Positions 44,260-56,344 of a stretch of DNA of 64,000 nt are shown here, piece by piece. Position numbers and translations under genes: made by a program. The stretch is taken from the NCBI GenBank assembly GCA_963682025.1, contig OY821519.1:99328585-99392584 (forward strand), read 5' to 3'. Numbering within the stretch: the stretch's first letter is position 1; each line of letters opens with the position of its first letter. The notes beneath the pieces were generated by a model. That model had not been told where the DNA came from, did no database searches, and worked only from the letters and a program-made list of their open reading frames with translations. Source of the stretch: Cordilura impudica. Its lineage: Eukaryota; Arthropoda; Insecta; Diptera; Scathophagidae.

Positions 44260-44920
44260 GTATAAAACTGTAGCGAAAAAGTAAGTTTTTCGAATTGCAT
44301 GCTTAGTTTGTTTGTAACACATTGATTTGATATTATTTTCTAGATTGTTATAAAAATGTAATTCTGATCTTAAATAATTCTAATAATTTTTCAGATATCA
44401 TTTGATGTTTATTATTGATTTGAAATTCATTTAATGACCCATTTGATAGGAAAATTGCCATGAGAACAACAAAACATAACACCAAACAAGTTTTTTTTTT
44501 ATAAAATGAAGAAGAATTTAAAAGTTTTCGTGTTTTATTCTTTTTATTCATTAGTTTCTCTTAAAACTTTATTTAAACTTTCTTTAATGATTCATTTAAT
44601 CATTATCAAAAACTTTTTCAAAAGCTTTCTAATAATATACTCCAAATATGACAACAAATTCTAAATTATCTGGATATAAGGTTAGATGGAAGTTTCTGTG
44701 ATGGCTACGGGGATAGATTGAAAATTGCTTTCAAAACATTTGGGTTAATCCATTAAAATTTTTCTTCTTTTAGCTTAGCGTCGAAAATTTCGTAAATTTT
44801 AGATTTTCAAAATCTTCAAAATAGTTGTTTGTATCAGCGATGAACAACTCATCGTTGAGGCCATATCTATCTCCGCCAACTTTTTTTTCAGGTTTAGAGA
44901 GCAATTATAAAGCAATGATA
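44260..44920. other. Unassigned AT-rich DNA
   Basis: No coding or repeat feature is recognised between the mariner element and the family B fragment. Confidence 0.2.
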
Positions 44921-44924
44921 TGAT

Positions 44925-45114
44925 ATTCCTCGCCTTTATAACAACCCGAGTTGTCCGTCCGTTCATCTGTGTTTCTATTTTTCATTCACAAAATAAACCC
45001 TATACCTGGGTAGACTTAGAACAATATTGTTTATAATTACTTCGGCCAGGTTGGTATTTCAAATGGCGTAAATCGGGCATCATTGTGCAAAGACATGGCG
45101 TAAAATATGGAGAC
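44925..45114 (+). repeat. Family B fragment, left of the hAT element
   Basis: 'GCCTTTATAACAACCCGAG', 'TTGTCCGTCCGTTCATCTG' and later sequence match family B. It is interrupted at ATGGAGAC by the hAT element and continues at 48085. Confidence 0.55.
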
Positions 45115-48076
45115 CACGGTTGCCACTCTAAATTTTTTTTCGGGACCAAAATTCATCAAAAAAAGGACCAAAATAAAAAAGAGGACCATTTTTTTTTTTT
45201 TATTTGCAAACCAGCAATGCTTACAATATTATTTAACAAAACATTTACTTAAAAAAAACATAAGTAACAATGAAACGTAAACAAAAACAAAAAGTGCTTT
45301 AATTCAATTTGCACAAAAACAAAAAGTGCTTTAATTCAATTTGCACATATATAACATAAAACAAAATAACAAAATAAAAAAAAACGTATTCACATATAAA
45401 GATTTGTATAAATGTTCGTAATACATATATGACTAGCATTACATTTTTGCCACAGTTAAACTGTGATCGCTATCTTAAAACCAGCCTATATCATTGACTG
45501 ACCAAACGGAATGAGGCTCTGATTTTTGAGGACAAAGTTCTTTGGACAGCATTATATTTGTTAATTGATTTGAATTCTAATTTATTCCTTAATTTGGTTT
45601 TAATAAGAGAAAGTTCGAAGAATTTACGTTCTGTTGCAGCCGAACTATGTGGCAGGCTCATTAGATCAAATACAAAATCCGTCAATTCTTGAAAACATTT
45701 CTCATCCATACCATTTTTATATAAACTTACTTTTTCCCAAAAAACGCAAACGTCCATATCAGGTTTGAGATCACTATTTAACAGTCTTAACAGTTTCCAC
45801 TGTGTTATAATAATATCTATATCACATTTAATTAAATGAGAAAAATGGTTTAATAAAGGCATTATTGACGTTTCTGTGTTCGATAAAACTTTGTTGGGTG
45901 TAATTATACATAAATCCTTTAAGTCAGCTCTGCCAAAATCAAACCGTTTCTGAATTTGTTTTAACAATTCAACGTAAAAGTTTAAAATATTTGTTTTAAT
46001 TATGATTCGTTGCGAATCCGTAAAGTTATCACTTTCAAGAAAGTTTTCTGCTCTACTTCCTATAAAAATATTTTTAGTTAGGAGATAATTCGTTTTGTCG
46101 TGCATATTACAATTTTCCAGACACTAAATATTTTTCAAAATCGCTCTTCATAAAATTACTCATAATCAGTTTAAAATGTACTTCTATTTGCGAGTACAAA
46201 AAAGGTAAGCGAACGTTTTCCGACTGGAACTCTTTATTCAGTGTATTAATTATTTTCAGAACGTATTCCAAAAACAGCATATATACTTTTAAATCGGGGT
46301 CACCCATTGAATTCGCTAATTCAAATGCACTAATGCCACTTACTTCAAGACTCGAAGACAAAAAATAAAGTCGAAGTGCTTCCCACTGTTCATTAATACG
46401 TGCAATCGCACTTTCCAGAGCGAGCCAATGAGTAAAAGAAATTCCAAGTATTTTGTGGGGTTTGACGCCACAATAATCCTGGAATTCCTTGAACTCGTTG
46501 ATTCGCTTTGGGCTGTGTGAAAAAAATTTGTAAATTTTCCTACACAACTTTTCAATTTTCGCTGGTAGCTGCTTGCTAGCGTAGCTTGAACACAAATGTA
46601 GTGAGTGGCAAGTGCATTTGATGTAAAATATGTTAGTATCATTTTTTAATTTTGTTTTCAGCCCATTTAATTCGCCGGCCATCGTATTGTATCCGTCGGT
46701 TGCTAGCCCTATCAAATTATTTAGAGGCACATTGTGCTTTTCAAAAAATGACTTTATCGTTTTTTATATTGACTCAGAATCGCATTTAGTAAGTTCTATT
46801 AGTGACAAAAATCTGTCACGAATGGTATTTGATAGCTTGTCAAAATATCTAACCACCATGACCAGGCTTTTTTTGTTGATAAATCCGTGGTTTCGTCGAC
46901 AATCAAAGAGAATTTACGCGTTCTAAGATCCGAGACTATTCTCTTCACTGCTTCGCTACCTAAATTCTCTGCTAGCTGAGTGGATTTTGTTCTGCTACAT
47001 CGTAAAGACTCAGCTATTTTTGAGTCTGGACAGCACACGGCTAGCAAATTTGGCAAATAGTCCATAAGGATAAACGGAAGATTATGTGCCATTATGAACA
47101 TTACTAAGCTGAATTCTGCATTTCGGATCTGCTTTTCTAAACTTTCATTTTGTTCTTTCAGAAAAGAATCTAATTTCACTTGGCCCTTCTTTTTCGTCAC
47201 ATTTTGAATATGGCTTGTTTGCTCTGCGTGTCGCTTCAGCTTCGCTGTGTGATTTACCATAGTTTTTTTCGCATGCAATGCAGTATGCGCTCCCATTTTG
47301 CTCCTTGAGCCAACTAAATTGGATTAGCCATTCTTTGCGAAATTTGCGTCTTGGGTCCTTTTTTTCGCCAGCAATGTCGCTAAATATAGAATATGTAATT
47401 AGTTACATACTAGTGCCATGAAATATGTACATACATACATATGTATGTGTGTATTTATTACCTTTCACTGCCATCGCTTTCAACTGACTGCGTGGGAGGC
47501 CCTTGTTCTGCAACCTTCGCCTTCTTTATCAAAAACCTGAAACAACATATCATATCATTCAAGTACATACATTCAAGTTATTCTTTAACTTACTTATCCA
47601 TGGTTAAATTATTTTCGAGTTTTACTTATTCGCAGACAACTGTAATAAAATATTGTTTACATTGAAGTTAATTTGTCAATTTGTGATTTGTAAACAAAAG
47701 AAACAATTAACCAGTGTTGTCAATTAAGCTTTTCTCACGCTAGATTTAACTAATTTAAAAGCTGTTAAGCTGCAAAAAAAATTTCATAGCATTAAGCTTT
47801 TTGGCTTAAATTAACTTTACGTACACCTCACCGATTTTATCCAAAATTTCGCCATCGATAGAACTTTGTGCGTTGATAATAGCATTTTTCTTGTTTTGTA
47901 TTTAATTGTCTGTTTTTTGTAATTACATTCTTTTTACATTTACAAAAAATTTTTTGTATCACAATCGTAAACATTTTCTTAAAAAGGACCAATTCAAAAA
48001 AAAAAATAAATGGACCAGTGGACCAAACGTAAAAAAGGACCATTTTTGGTCCAATTGGCCCAATGTGGCAACCGTG
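45115..48076 (-). mobile_element. Complete hAT transposon with perfect 8-bp target duplication
   Basis: ATGGAGAC occurs at 45107-45114 and again at 48077-48084. The terminal inverted repeat is CACGGTTGCCAC on both ends. GGACCA-type hexamers cluster in both subterminal regions (three at 45142-45190, about six at 47985-48052), likely transposase-binding repeats by analogy with other hATs. Total length 2962 bp, minus-strand transposase. It was inserted into a family B repeat. Confidence 0.92.
45491..47601 (-). pseudogene. hAT transposase, intron-containing, inactivated by frameshifts
   Basis: Exon 1 is ATGGATAA at 47601-47594; exon 2 is 47536-47462; exon 3 starts at 47379. All three sites are GT-AG and phases agree. 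Exon 3 begins with a BED-type zinc finger (YCIAC ... HAEQTSH), then VDETTDLSTKK (first catalytic Asp), LNNLIGLATDGYNTMAG (second Asp), IKCTCHSLHLCSSYASKQLP and ISFTHWLALESA (catalytic region), and a C-terminal dimerisation segment with LPHSSAATERKF and KTKLRNKL. Lesions: a one-base slip in the A7 run at 47263-47269 inside the zinc finger, another at 46868-46874 in an A7 run, a TAA at 46766-46764, and a frame change near 46110. The family resembles ZBED5/FAM200-type hATs. Otherwise near full length. Confidence 0.9.
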
Positions 48077-48084
48077 ATGGAGAC

Positions 48085-48235
48085 ACCTATAAAAATGTTT
48101 ATTTTTTAAAATTTGTGTTTACATTTGTTATAAATAATGCAATAAGTTCAGATATTAATATAAACGTATAACTCAGGTGTAGGGTATCAAAGATTCGGCA
48201 TAGCTGAATTTAACACTCCTACTTGTTTTTTTCTT
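48085..48235 (+). repeat. Family B fragment, right of the hAT element
   Basis: It continues the repeat interrupted at 45114 and ends with the family B terminus (GGGTATCAAAGATTCGGC, hairpin, 'CCTACTTGTTTT'). Confidence 0.6.
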
Positions 48236-48414
48236 GTTACCGATGTTTTGTTCTACCATTTTATCTCTATTTGGACCAAACATATATTATTTGAAAGGTA
48301 TATCTTTTTAGCTGTTCATCAGATTTACAGATTTTAAAATTTTTAATCTTTATTTTGAATAAATTGCATTTAAAGTTGCTACTAACACATACATATATTA
48401 TACCTATGCTATAT

Positions 48415-49946
48415 CAGTGGTTTTCTGGAATAACCGCGTTAGTCAATTTTTGTCAGTTTTCAGTAAACGATGCCAAATATATTAATTTTTAACGCTCTTT
48501 ACATGTGTTCAATTTAACAAAAAAAAACAAGTAAGAAAATTATAGTCGGTCTAGACCGACTATACGATACCCTATACCATGCGTTTAGAAACCCTATCTC
48601 TTAGGCCCAACTAACTGGACATTGAAAATAAGCAAAAACCAAATTTGAGTGGGATTTTTATTAATTTTTTTGGCTGCAGATATGAAAAAGTTCATATCGG
48701 ATGCTATATCTATAAAGGGACTAGGTCCAAAAATGGACCGATCCTGATCATGTTTGGTAAAGTCTCTTGTATTTTGCAAAAATATGTACAAACAAAATTT
48801 GAGAAGAATCAGTGCAATATTTTTCTTTTTTAATAGATTTAAGTGAAGATCGGGAAGCAGCTCTATATGGGGTCAAAGGGATCATTTTTGGACTACTCAT
48901 TAGTGGATGTAATGAACGCATATAAACCCAATTTGAGTAAGATCTATATGACAATTTGGATCTTATGGCAATTTATGTCGATTTCATATGGGTAATTTGT
49001 ATGGGGGCTAGGTCTGAACATGGACCGATTCTCACCAATTTCAATAGCGTTCATCCCATGGCCGATAAAAGCTTATGTACCAAATTTCGTCAAAATATAT
49101 TCATATTTGCGACCTGCAGTTTGATTACAAGCTTTACATGGACACACAGACGGACGGACGGACGGACGGACGGACGGGCGGACGGACGGACGGACGGACA
49201 TTGTTAAATCAACTCAGAAAGTGATTCTGATTCGATCGGTATAATTAAAGCTGGGTCTAGGTCAAATATTTTTGGTTGTTACAAACAGCAGCACAAAGTC
49301 ATTATACCCAAACCACATAGTGGTATAGGGTATAAAAAAAAAAAATATTGACCATTTCTGAATTTTTTCTTTAAATAACGACATAACTTAAATGTTTATT
49401 AAATTAATTTGCAGCACTATAGACGTATGTCAACATACGTTTGATCGCTGACAAATTATTTTCTCAGAAAACGATACATAGCGATATACGTTGTTATTAA
49501 TGAAAAAAATGCAAAATAATCTGGATTATTTTTCAGTTTATAAAACTTGTGTGTTTATTTCTGTTATTTTTTGTCACTATTATTCTTGATACGTTGTTAT
49601 ATTCTCATACTAAGTCCTGTTAACTTTTTGTTGACGAACAAAAAAATCCATTTTTCAAGCAATAACAACTTTTGTCTACATGGGTGGTTGCGTTGGTAGT
49701 TTTCTTTTTCTGCACACAGTTTAAGTGTTATTTACATATTGTTTTTCGTCCTTATCTAGGATCTATTCCTCTGAAGATTTTTGACTCAAAATTTTACATA
49801 AAGTATTTATTGCCCATATCTACAGGACTGTTAAATAAAAGGCTCAAAAAACTTTATATCGAGCCCATAATTTCAAATATAACGTTTTTTGGCTCGCCTG
49901 AAAATTTTGATTTTATGACATACGCGGTTATTCTAGAAAACCACAG
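48415..49946 (+). mobile_element. Inverted-repeat element D, copy 1, itself split by family A
   Basis: It starts CAGTGGTTTTCTGGAATAAC and ends with the reverse complement CTGTGGTTTTCTAGAATAAC. ATAT on both sides may be the duplication. A family A copy occupies 48528-49343. The rest matches copy 2 at 60063-60775 in inverted orientation. No protein is recognised. Confidence 0.82.
48528..49343 (+). repeat. Family A repeat, full length, with expanded CGGA tract
   Basis: It begins AACAAGTAAGAAAATTATAG and ends 'CACATAGTGGTATAGGGTAT'. The tract at 49147-49199 contains about 13 GGAC units with one GGGC variant, the longest in the window. The palindrome AGTCGGTCTAGACCGACT is intact. Confidence 0.9.
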
Positions 49947-50092
49947 ATATGTGTGTTTATTAAATTTGTTAATATGTTTGTTAATGAGTTTGCTAACAAT
50001 AAACCAAAAAGTGTTGGTTTGTGAATTGGCTAAGTTGAGAAATACACTTGCCTAGAAATTTCACTCGAATTTCGAGCGCTGGAATCTGCTAG

Positions 50093-51145
50093 TTTGGAAT
50101 TACAAGATGAACCGTTTATTATCCTAATTTTTGTAATGCAAATATTAAATCTAATTTTGATGATAGTTTTTTTTATAAAAACTGATTTAGAAATATTTAT
50201 ATCACGTTTAAAAAAAATATTTCGCTCAAAATTGAGATACAAAATGAAGTTTTAAAAGAAAACCCGCATGCTTCCCCAGTATCAAATAATGGTTACCCGC
50301 CCAGAAGGATGTTTGTTAGGGAGATTTGAGTTGTATATCGTTTACTAACCTGCTTAGAAAAGGCATGAATTATGTTCGCGATGTCCAACTTGGTAGGTCT
50401 ATTTTCAACAGCTATCATATGTCTCTTTTGTAGCACATATTTGGACAAAAATCATGTCCCTGTAAGTGAATTAAAAGCGCTTATTTCAATTTGTAAAATT
50501 AATTAAAAAATGTTCTGCCTTCTTATCTGCTTTGAAAGAGCAGTAAAGAAGGCGAAATTAATAAAAACTTTGGTGTTCTGCTTTATTTTGGGGCATTCTC
50601 GTAAGCAAGATATTAGGAAGAGCTATTATAAGCCAGAGAAGAATTCACTTCATATAAAACTATGTTTTTTTGATGGGAAATTAAACAATGCTACCGATAA
50701 TGGTAGAATTGCAATATAATTGATTTTTGAAATCTATTTTTTTTGTTTTATGTTAAACTTTTTTTTATTTATGCATAAAATATGTCTATTAGACTAAAAC
50801 TAAAAACACAGAATGTATCGCAGAAAATGTTTGGAAATTCACTTTGTAGGCGAGGCCGTATTTAATTTATATTTTTACATTTCTCCATGTACGAATAATT
50901 CCTTATTTTTGTTAGGGCAATTAATTTTTCACAATTTCATGGCATATTTAGTACACTTTTTAAAGAACCTATTTTCATGAAACCGGATTTTCGGTTTTCG
51001 GTCTGTGATCGATAATTTACTTTTAACAGTTCTCTTTCCAATTTCCTATTGAATTTCCTATTTGAAGCCTCCTGACTATAACGCTAAGATTTTACAGAAT
51101 TATAGCTTCTGCTACTCTGCAGATTCTATCTAAGTCGCGGTCGTG
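50093..51145. other. Unassigned AT-rich DNA
   Basis: A 69-codon open frame from about 50510 shows a Lys/Arg-rich C-terminal half without recognised domain; I do not support it as a gene. No repeat family is recognised. Confidence 0.2.
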
Positions 51146-51149
51146 GAAT

Positions 51150-51487
51150 TTTTTATAACATCCACACCACTGTGCAGTATATAGGTTCATCATTCCATTT
51201 GTAATGCATCGAAATTAATTCCAGAGACCACTTATAAAAAGGGAAGTTGATTTAACGATGACCATCTGTCCGCCTATCTGTCAGTCAGTGGAAATCACGA
51301 TCATACCCTCAATAACTGAGCTAGACTCTTCGTTTTTGCATAAAATCTTTACTCACATCCCGAAGATGCTGGTGTTTAGAATAATCAAAATCGGTCCAAA
51401 TGGACACGAGATATGAGTGAAAATGTGAAAAACTCTTGAGATAATAAAAATTTTCAATGTGTTTGTTGTTTTTCTTAAGATATATTT
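51150..51487 (+). repeat. Family B repeat, part, interrupted by the palindrome
   Basis: 'ACCATCTGTCCGCCTATCTG', 'GTGGAAATCACGATCATACC' and 'AATCAAAATCGGTCC' match family B. Its continuation appears to lie at 53676-53800. Confidence 0.6.
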
Positions 51488-53675
51488 ATGGAGGGAAAAA
51501 AATTGTTCGATTGTAAAGTCCCACCCCCTAGAAATATGTGAATATCAAAAAAACTGAGAAATACAAAGTTTTGAGTCAATCAAAAAAAAAAAAAAAATTT
51601 AGAGGTGCCTCAACGCGACGGAAAATTGCAAGTGTGTTTATATGGGGAAAATATGACTTTTTATAAGATTTTACGAAAATTCCGTTCTATAGTTTAACTT
51701 TTTCAACAAGCTGCTATATGAATCGATTTCACCACTAAATTATCTTTTAATATACGTATATAACTTCAAAATCGAATAAAATCTCGCCAAGAAATAACAA
51801 ATGCCCCAGACCGTTTTTGTGCCAAGAAAAAAACTCTAGGTCATGAAATGTGATTAACATTTTTACAACTTTAACAAATTGATTAAAGCCATATTTTTTT
51901 TTTGTCTCTATACCTATAAGTACTCAGATATGAAGTATTGTTTTATTACCACGTTGTTAACCTATTGCGAAATGAGAACAAACATTAAAATGTTTTTGAT
52001 AAAATTTTGAAGGCAAGTTTTAAAAAATTTTCTAAAACATAATTTCAAAAAATGGATCAGGCACTTTAAGGTTTTGTTAAATATATGTTAGAGATTAACT
52101 GTGTGAATTTTTAAGTAAATTCCTCTGACAGAATTTTTTTACAAAGTTTTTTTTGTGGATTTCGAGAAAAATTAGATTTTTGTGAAATATTCAGTAAATG
52201 TACTCTTCCTAAATACTTTGTATCAAAAATTAATCAGTTTTTTACTTTTAAGTGTTATCTTTTATCTTTATAGCCTAGGGCCTCTGAAAAAATAATATAA
52301 CCCCATTAACCCTTTTTGACTTGGGGTCGCATATGACCCCAAACGCAATTTATTTAAAAAAATCATGTATTTTGTAAGTGCTGTTGAATTTTTAGATGTG
52401 ACGCTTAAAACAAAATTGCGAAACGATTTGCACATGAAACCCTCACAATGCGTTAAATAACATTGTACTATATTTTACCGATTTTTATGATTTGATGATT
52501 ATGGTGATTTTGTAGGACGATTAAGTCAAAACATTCAAATATTTTGCAAATACTGCTGAATTTTGGATCATTTTTACCACATGAGCACATAGGGGTATGT
52601 TTTCGTAAAATATAGCACAACTCTATTTCCCGACCCATAGTAAGGGTTTCACTAGAACAATTAATGTTTTTAAATATGCCAAAATTCAAAGCTTGGCCTC
52701 GGCAAGGGATGGGTTAACGTTGCTCGAATTATTCCAAATTTTTAGCATGGAAGACTTGCATATTTGGTTATTATATTTTACGCGTCACATCTAAAAATTC
52801 AACAGCGCTTACGAAATATTTGATTTTTTGAATAAATTGTCTTTCATTTGCTTGGGGTCATATGCGACCCCAACTCTAAAAGGGTTAATGGGGTCACATT
52901 ATTTTTTCAGAAGCCCTAGACTGTTAAGATAAAATATAACAATTAAAAGTAGAAAACTGATAAATTTTTGATACGAAGTATTTGGAAAGAGTACATTTAC
53001 TCAATATTTCACAAAAAACTAATTTTTCTCGAAATCTGCAAAAAAAATCTAAAATATATTTAATAAAACTTTAAAGTGCCAGATCCATTTTTTGGAACTT
53101 TCGTTAAGAAAATTTTTTAAAACTTAAAAAAGGAGTTTTCAAAATTTTATCAAACAATTTTTCCATTTTTGGTCTCATTTCGCAATAGGTTAACAACGTG
53201 GTAGTAAAACAATACTTCATATCTGAGTACTTATAGGTATAGAGACCAAAAAAAAAAAAAAAAAAAAATCATGGCTTTAATCAATTTGTTAAAGTTGAAA
53301 AACTGTTGATAACATTTCATGACCTAGAGTTTTTTGGCACAAAAGTGGTCTGGGTCATTTGTTATTTCTTGGCGAGATTTTATTCGATTTTGAAGTTATA
53401 TAGCTTTTTTGAAGGACAATTTGGTAGTGATATCGATTCATATAAATCTTATCGAAAAAGTTGAACTATAGAATGAAATTTTCGTAAAATCTGATAAAAA
53501 GTCATATTTTCCCCATATAAACACACTTGGAATTTTCAGTCGCGTCGAGGCATCTCTAAATTTTTTTGATTGACCCAAAACTTTGAATTTCTCAATTTTT
53601 TTTGCTATTCGCATATTTCTAGGGGTTGGGACCGAGAGTTTCAACACTTTTTTTTTTATTAAGGGCCACCATAAA
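51488..53675. mobile_element. 2.2-kb foldback palindrome with roughly 800-bp arms
   Basis: 51488-52305 pairs with 52889-53675: for example GTGTTTATATGGGGAAAATA on the left and its complement at about 53502-53521 on the right. Arms look about 85% identical. The arms meet at CCCCA-TTAA-TGGGG, where a separate TTAA-flanked element is inserted. No coding capacity is seen. The arms end within a family B repeat, so this is an insertion, probably a foldback-type DNA element. Confidence 0.85.
52310..52884. mobile_element. PiggyBac-like MITE (TTAA target) at the palindrome centre
   Basis: It starts CCCTTTTTGACTTGGGGTCG and ends with the reverse complement CCCTTTTAGAGTTGGGGTCG, flanked by TTAA at 52306-52309 and 52885-52888. 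The subterminal GGGGTCGCATATGACCCC is itself a palindrome. CCC ends, a TTAA target and GGGTC...GACCC subterminal repeats fit piggyBac/looper-like elements (established knowledge); Kolobok also uses TTAA. No transposase is encoded. Confidence 0.72.
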
Positions 53676-53809
53676 AAACATTTTGTAATTCTTCTTATTG
53701 TTGTAGTCATTATAATTGTGGTGGTTGCTAGATGAGGGTGTGTGTATGGTTATATTTCATGATATAATAAAGATATAATTAAGCAAATCGCTAATATGAA
53801 AACAAAATA

Positions 53810-54616
53810 TAACCTCTAAAAAATACATTATTTAAAAAAGTGTCTTTCTTTAAAATATACCTTTTCTCCAAAAGTAAATGTTTTGAAACACACTTTTTCT
53901 TAAAAAAGTACAATTTTTTCTTAAAACAAGAAATTTTTTTTAAAAAAAGTACCCTTTCATTTAAAAAGTACCGTTTTTAAAAAAAGCCTTTTTTGAAAGA
54001 AGTAAATTTCTTTTAAAAAGTATCCTATGTTAAAGTAAAATTTTTTATAAAATGTTTTTTTAAATGATCTTTTTTTGAAAAGTACCTTTTCTTAAAAGAG
54101 TATTATTATTATAAAAAAGTACGCCTTTTAATAAAGTATTCCTATTTTTAAAAAGTATCTTTTTTTAAAAGACGAACCTTTTTCTAAAGTATACTTTTCT
54201 TAAAAAGTACCTTTTGTAAAAATTACCTATCTTAAAAAAGTACCTTTAAAAAAAATAACCCTTCTTAGAATAGTACCTTCTTAAAAAAATTACCTTTCTT
54301 CAAGAGGTATATTTTTTAAAAAAGTACAACTTTTTAAAAAATTATAATTTCCTAAAAAAGTACCCTTTCTTAAAAAAGTACTTTTAAATTAACAAGTACT
54401 TTTTTTAATAAAGTACCTTTTTTCAAAAAATATTTCTTTAAAAAGCACCTTTTCTCAGAAATTACCTATTCTTAGAAAAATAAATTTTTTTTAAAAAGTA
54501 GCCTTTTTAAAAATACCTGTTTAAAAAAGTAATTTTTTTAATTGACCTTTTAGTAAAAAAGTACTTTTTCTCTTGTAATTTTTGATTTGGAACTTACCTT
54601 TTCTTAGAAAAATTAT
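53810..54616. repeat. Degenerate AAAAGTAC-core tandem array
   Basis: About 35-40 imperfect units averaging roughly 20 bp, consensus close to TTAAAAAAGTACCTTTTC. The unit is partly palindromic (AAAAAGTACTTTTT). It stops at 54616 at a family B terminus and resumes at 57722-57790 beyond it, so the array was split by that insertion. Confidence 0.85.
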
Positions 54617-55439
54617 TTATATACCCTCCACTCCAGTGCGCAGAGGGTATACATAAGTTTGTCATTCCCTTTGTAATAATTAGAAAAAAAATTTTGGACC
54701 CCATAAAATATATATATTTGTGATCCTTATAACAACCGGAGTTGATATAGCGATGCCCGTCTGTCCGTCTGTGGAAATCACAATGACGGCATCAATCGGG
54801 CAGCTAGGGTGCTCGTTTACATAAAAAATGATTCACTAACATCCTGAAAAGTGTGCTATTTAAAATCGGTCGATTAGGGCCCGAGATTTGAATGAAGAAC
54901 TAAAAAAGTCTTGAAAAAATATAATTTTCTATGTTGTTCTTGTCACGATCACGCCCTGAATAGTGCAGCTACAGTGATCATTTTTAGTGAGGAGGATTCA
55001 CCAAATTCATTGGAAGATTTCTATTTCAAAAATCATTAAAATCGGTGGAACAGGTCCAGGGAAATCTCTGAAAAAGTAAAAAAAAAATGGAAAATATGAT
55101 GTTTCTATATTGTTCTTGTTGTTTTTCTAAATGTTGTGTTGTTGTCATAGCTGGACTTGTTGTTTTTGTGGTCGTTGTGGTAATAATATAATAAAAACTA
55201 ACCCTTTGTACATTTTTTTTATTAACTCTGGTAGAAAAATTTAAAAGTTTCCATTGTTTTGGCATCACTCTAAAAATTTGTTAGATCATTTCTGTTATTA
55301 CCGCGAGCCTGCCTGCAAAATTTCAGATCAAATGGTTCACGGGAAATTGGTTAAAATCGATCCAAAATTTTTTCGACAAGCAGACATTACGAGTTAATAT
55401 AAAGGGAGTAAAAATTCTCCAACATCTAAAGCAAACAAT

Positions 55440-56340
55440 GTAAATATAGCAAAACAAATTTTATGTATAAATTTTTTTATAAATTTATATACATATTAAA
55501 TAATACAAATAATATACATATATTCTATATATGTATATCCATAACAACTGCATGTTAGAAATAAGTCGGTATATTATTTTATTCACATAAAATTCTGCAA
55601 TATTTTGTTGTGGGGAAAATACATTTCTTTTGCATTAACAGAGTGTCACTTCATTTTCCCAGCGTGACTATGCCACAGTAGATGGCGCCACAATTTTTGT
55701 TTGTTCTAATTAGCTTTGCAATAGTTATTTCTATTTTAACATGAATGTTAATATTTTCAACTGGATATCATACAGAGCAATGTTAAGAGTATACACGGGC
55801 TTCTTTTATTTCATACGTATTTTCATTATTCTTTTACAAATATGAACATAAGTTTGGCATATTAACTTTTTGTTGTCTTTACAAAATAGAGTTACCGAGT
55901 TCATCAATGAGTTTTTTGCTTTCAAAACAGTTCTACATAGTTATATAGAATTATTATTCTGCTTTACCTACAAAATATCTGATTGCGATTACATCTAATT
56001 TTTAAAAATTGTTTCTAATTACTAAAGCATTATTATTCACATAAATACAAAATTGCACTTTTTGAATTTTCCATTCAAATTTAAGAAAATATCATTTCTA
56101 AAAACTGGAATTAGAAATTTCCAATTATAAGTTACAATTAATTGAATTTCAGAAAATCGTATCAAAACGTCGGAAATTATAATTTTAAATTTAGAAGACA
56201 TCAATTGCATCTTTAATATATAAATTTTATTCGTTAAACACAAATTGAAATTAAAAAAAAAAACATCAAATATGTTTACATTTAAAAAATGTTTACATTA
56301 AAAAAAAAAAAAATATTGGCATTCAGGAGAAATTAATAGC
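55440..56340. other. AT-rich DNA inside the long family B copy
   Basis: No exon is recognised. A 68-codon minus-strand open frame at 56037-56243 has no domain. Confidence 0.2.
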
Positions 56341-56344
56341 TTTT

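Larger units (their letters stand above)
48236..50092 (+). mobile_element. Non-autonomous Helitron (element C), copy 4, split by element D
   Basis: The 5' part (48236-48414) starts at 'CCGATGTTTTGTTCTACC' with the extreme 5' TC end missing where it meets family B. The 3' part (49947-50092) ends CTCGAATTTCGAGCGCTGG...CTAG followed by T. Element D lies between, flanked by ATAT. Confidence 0.82.
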
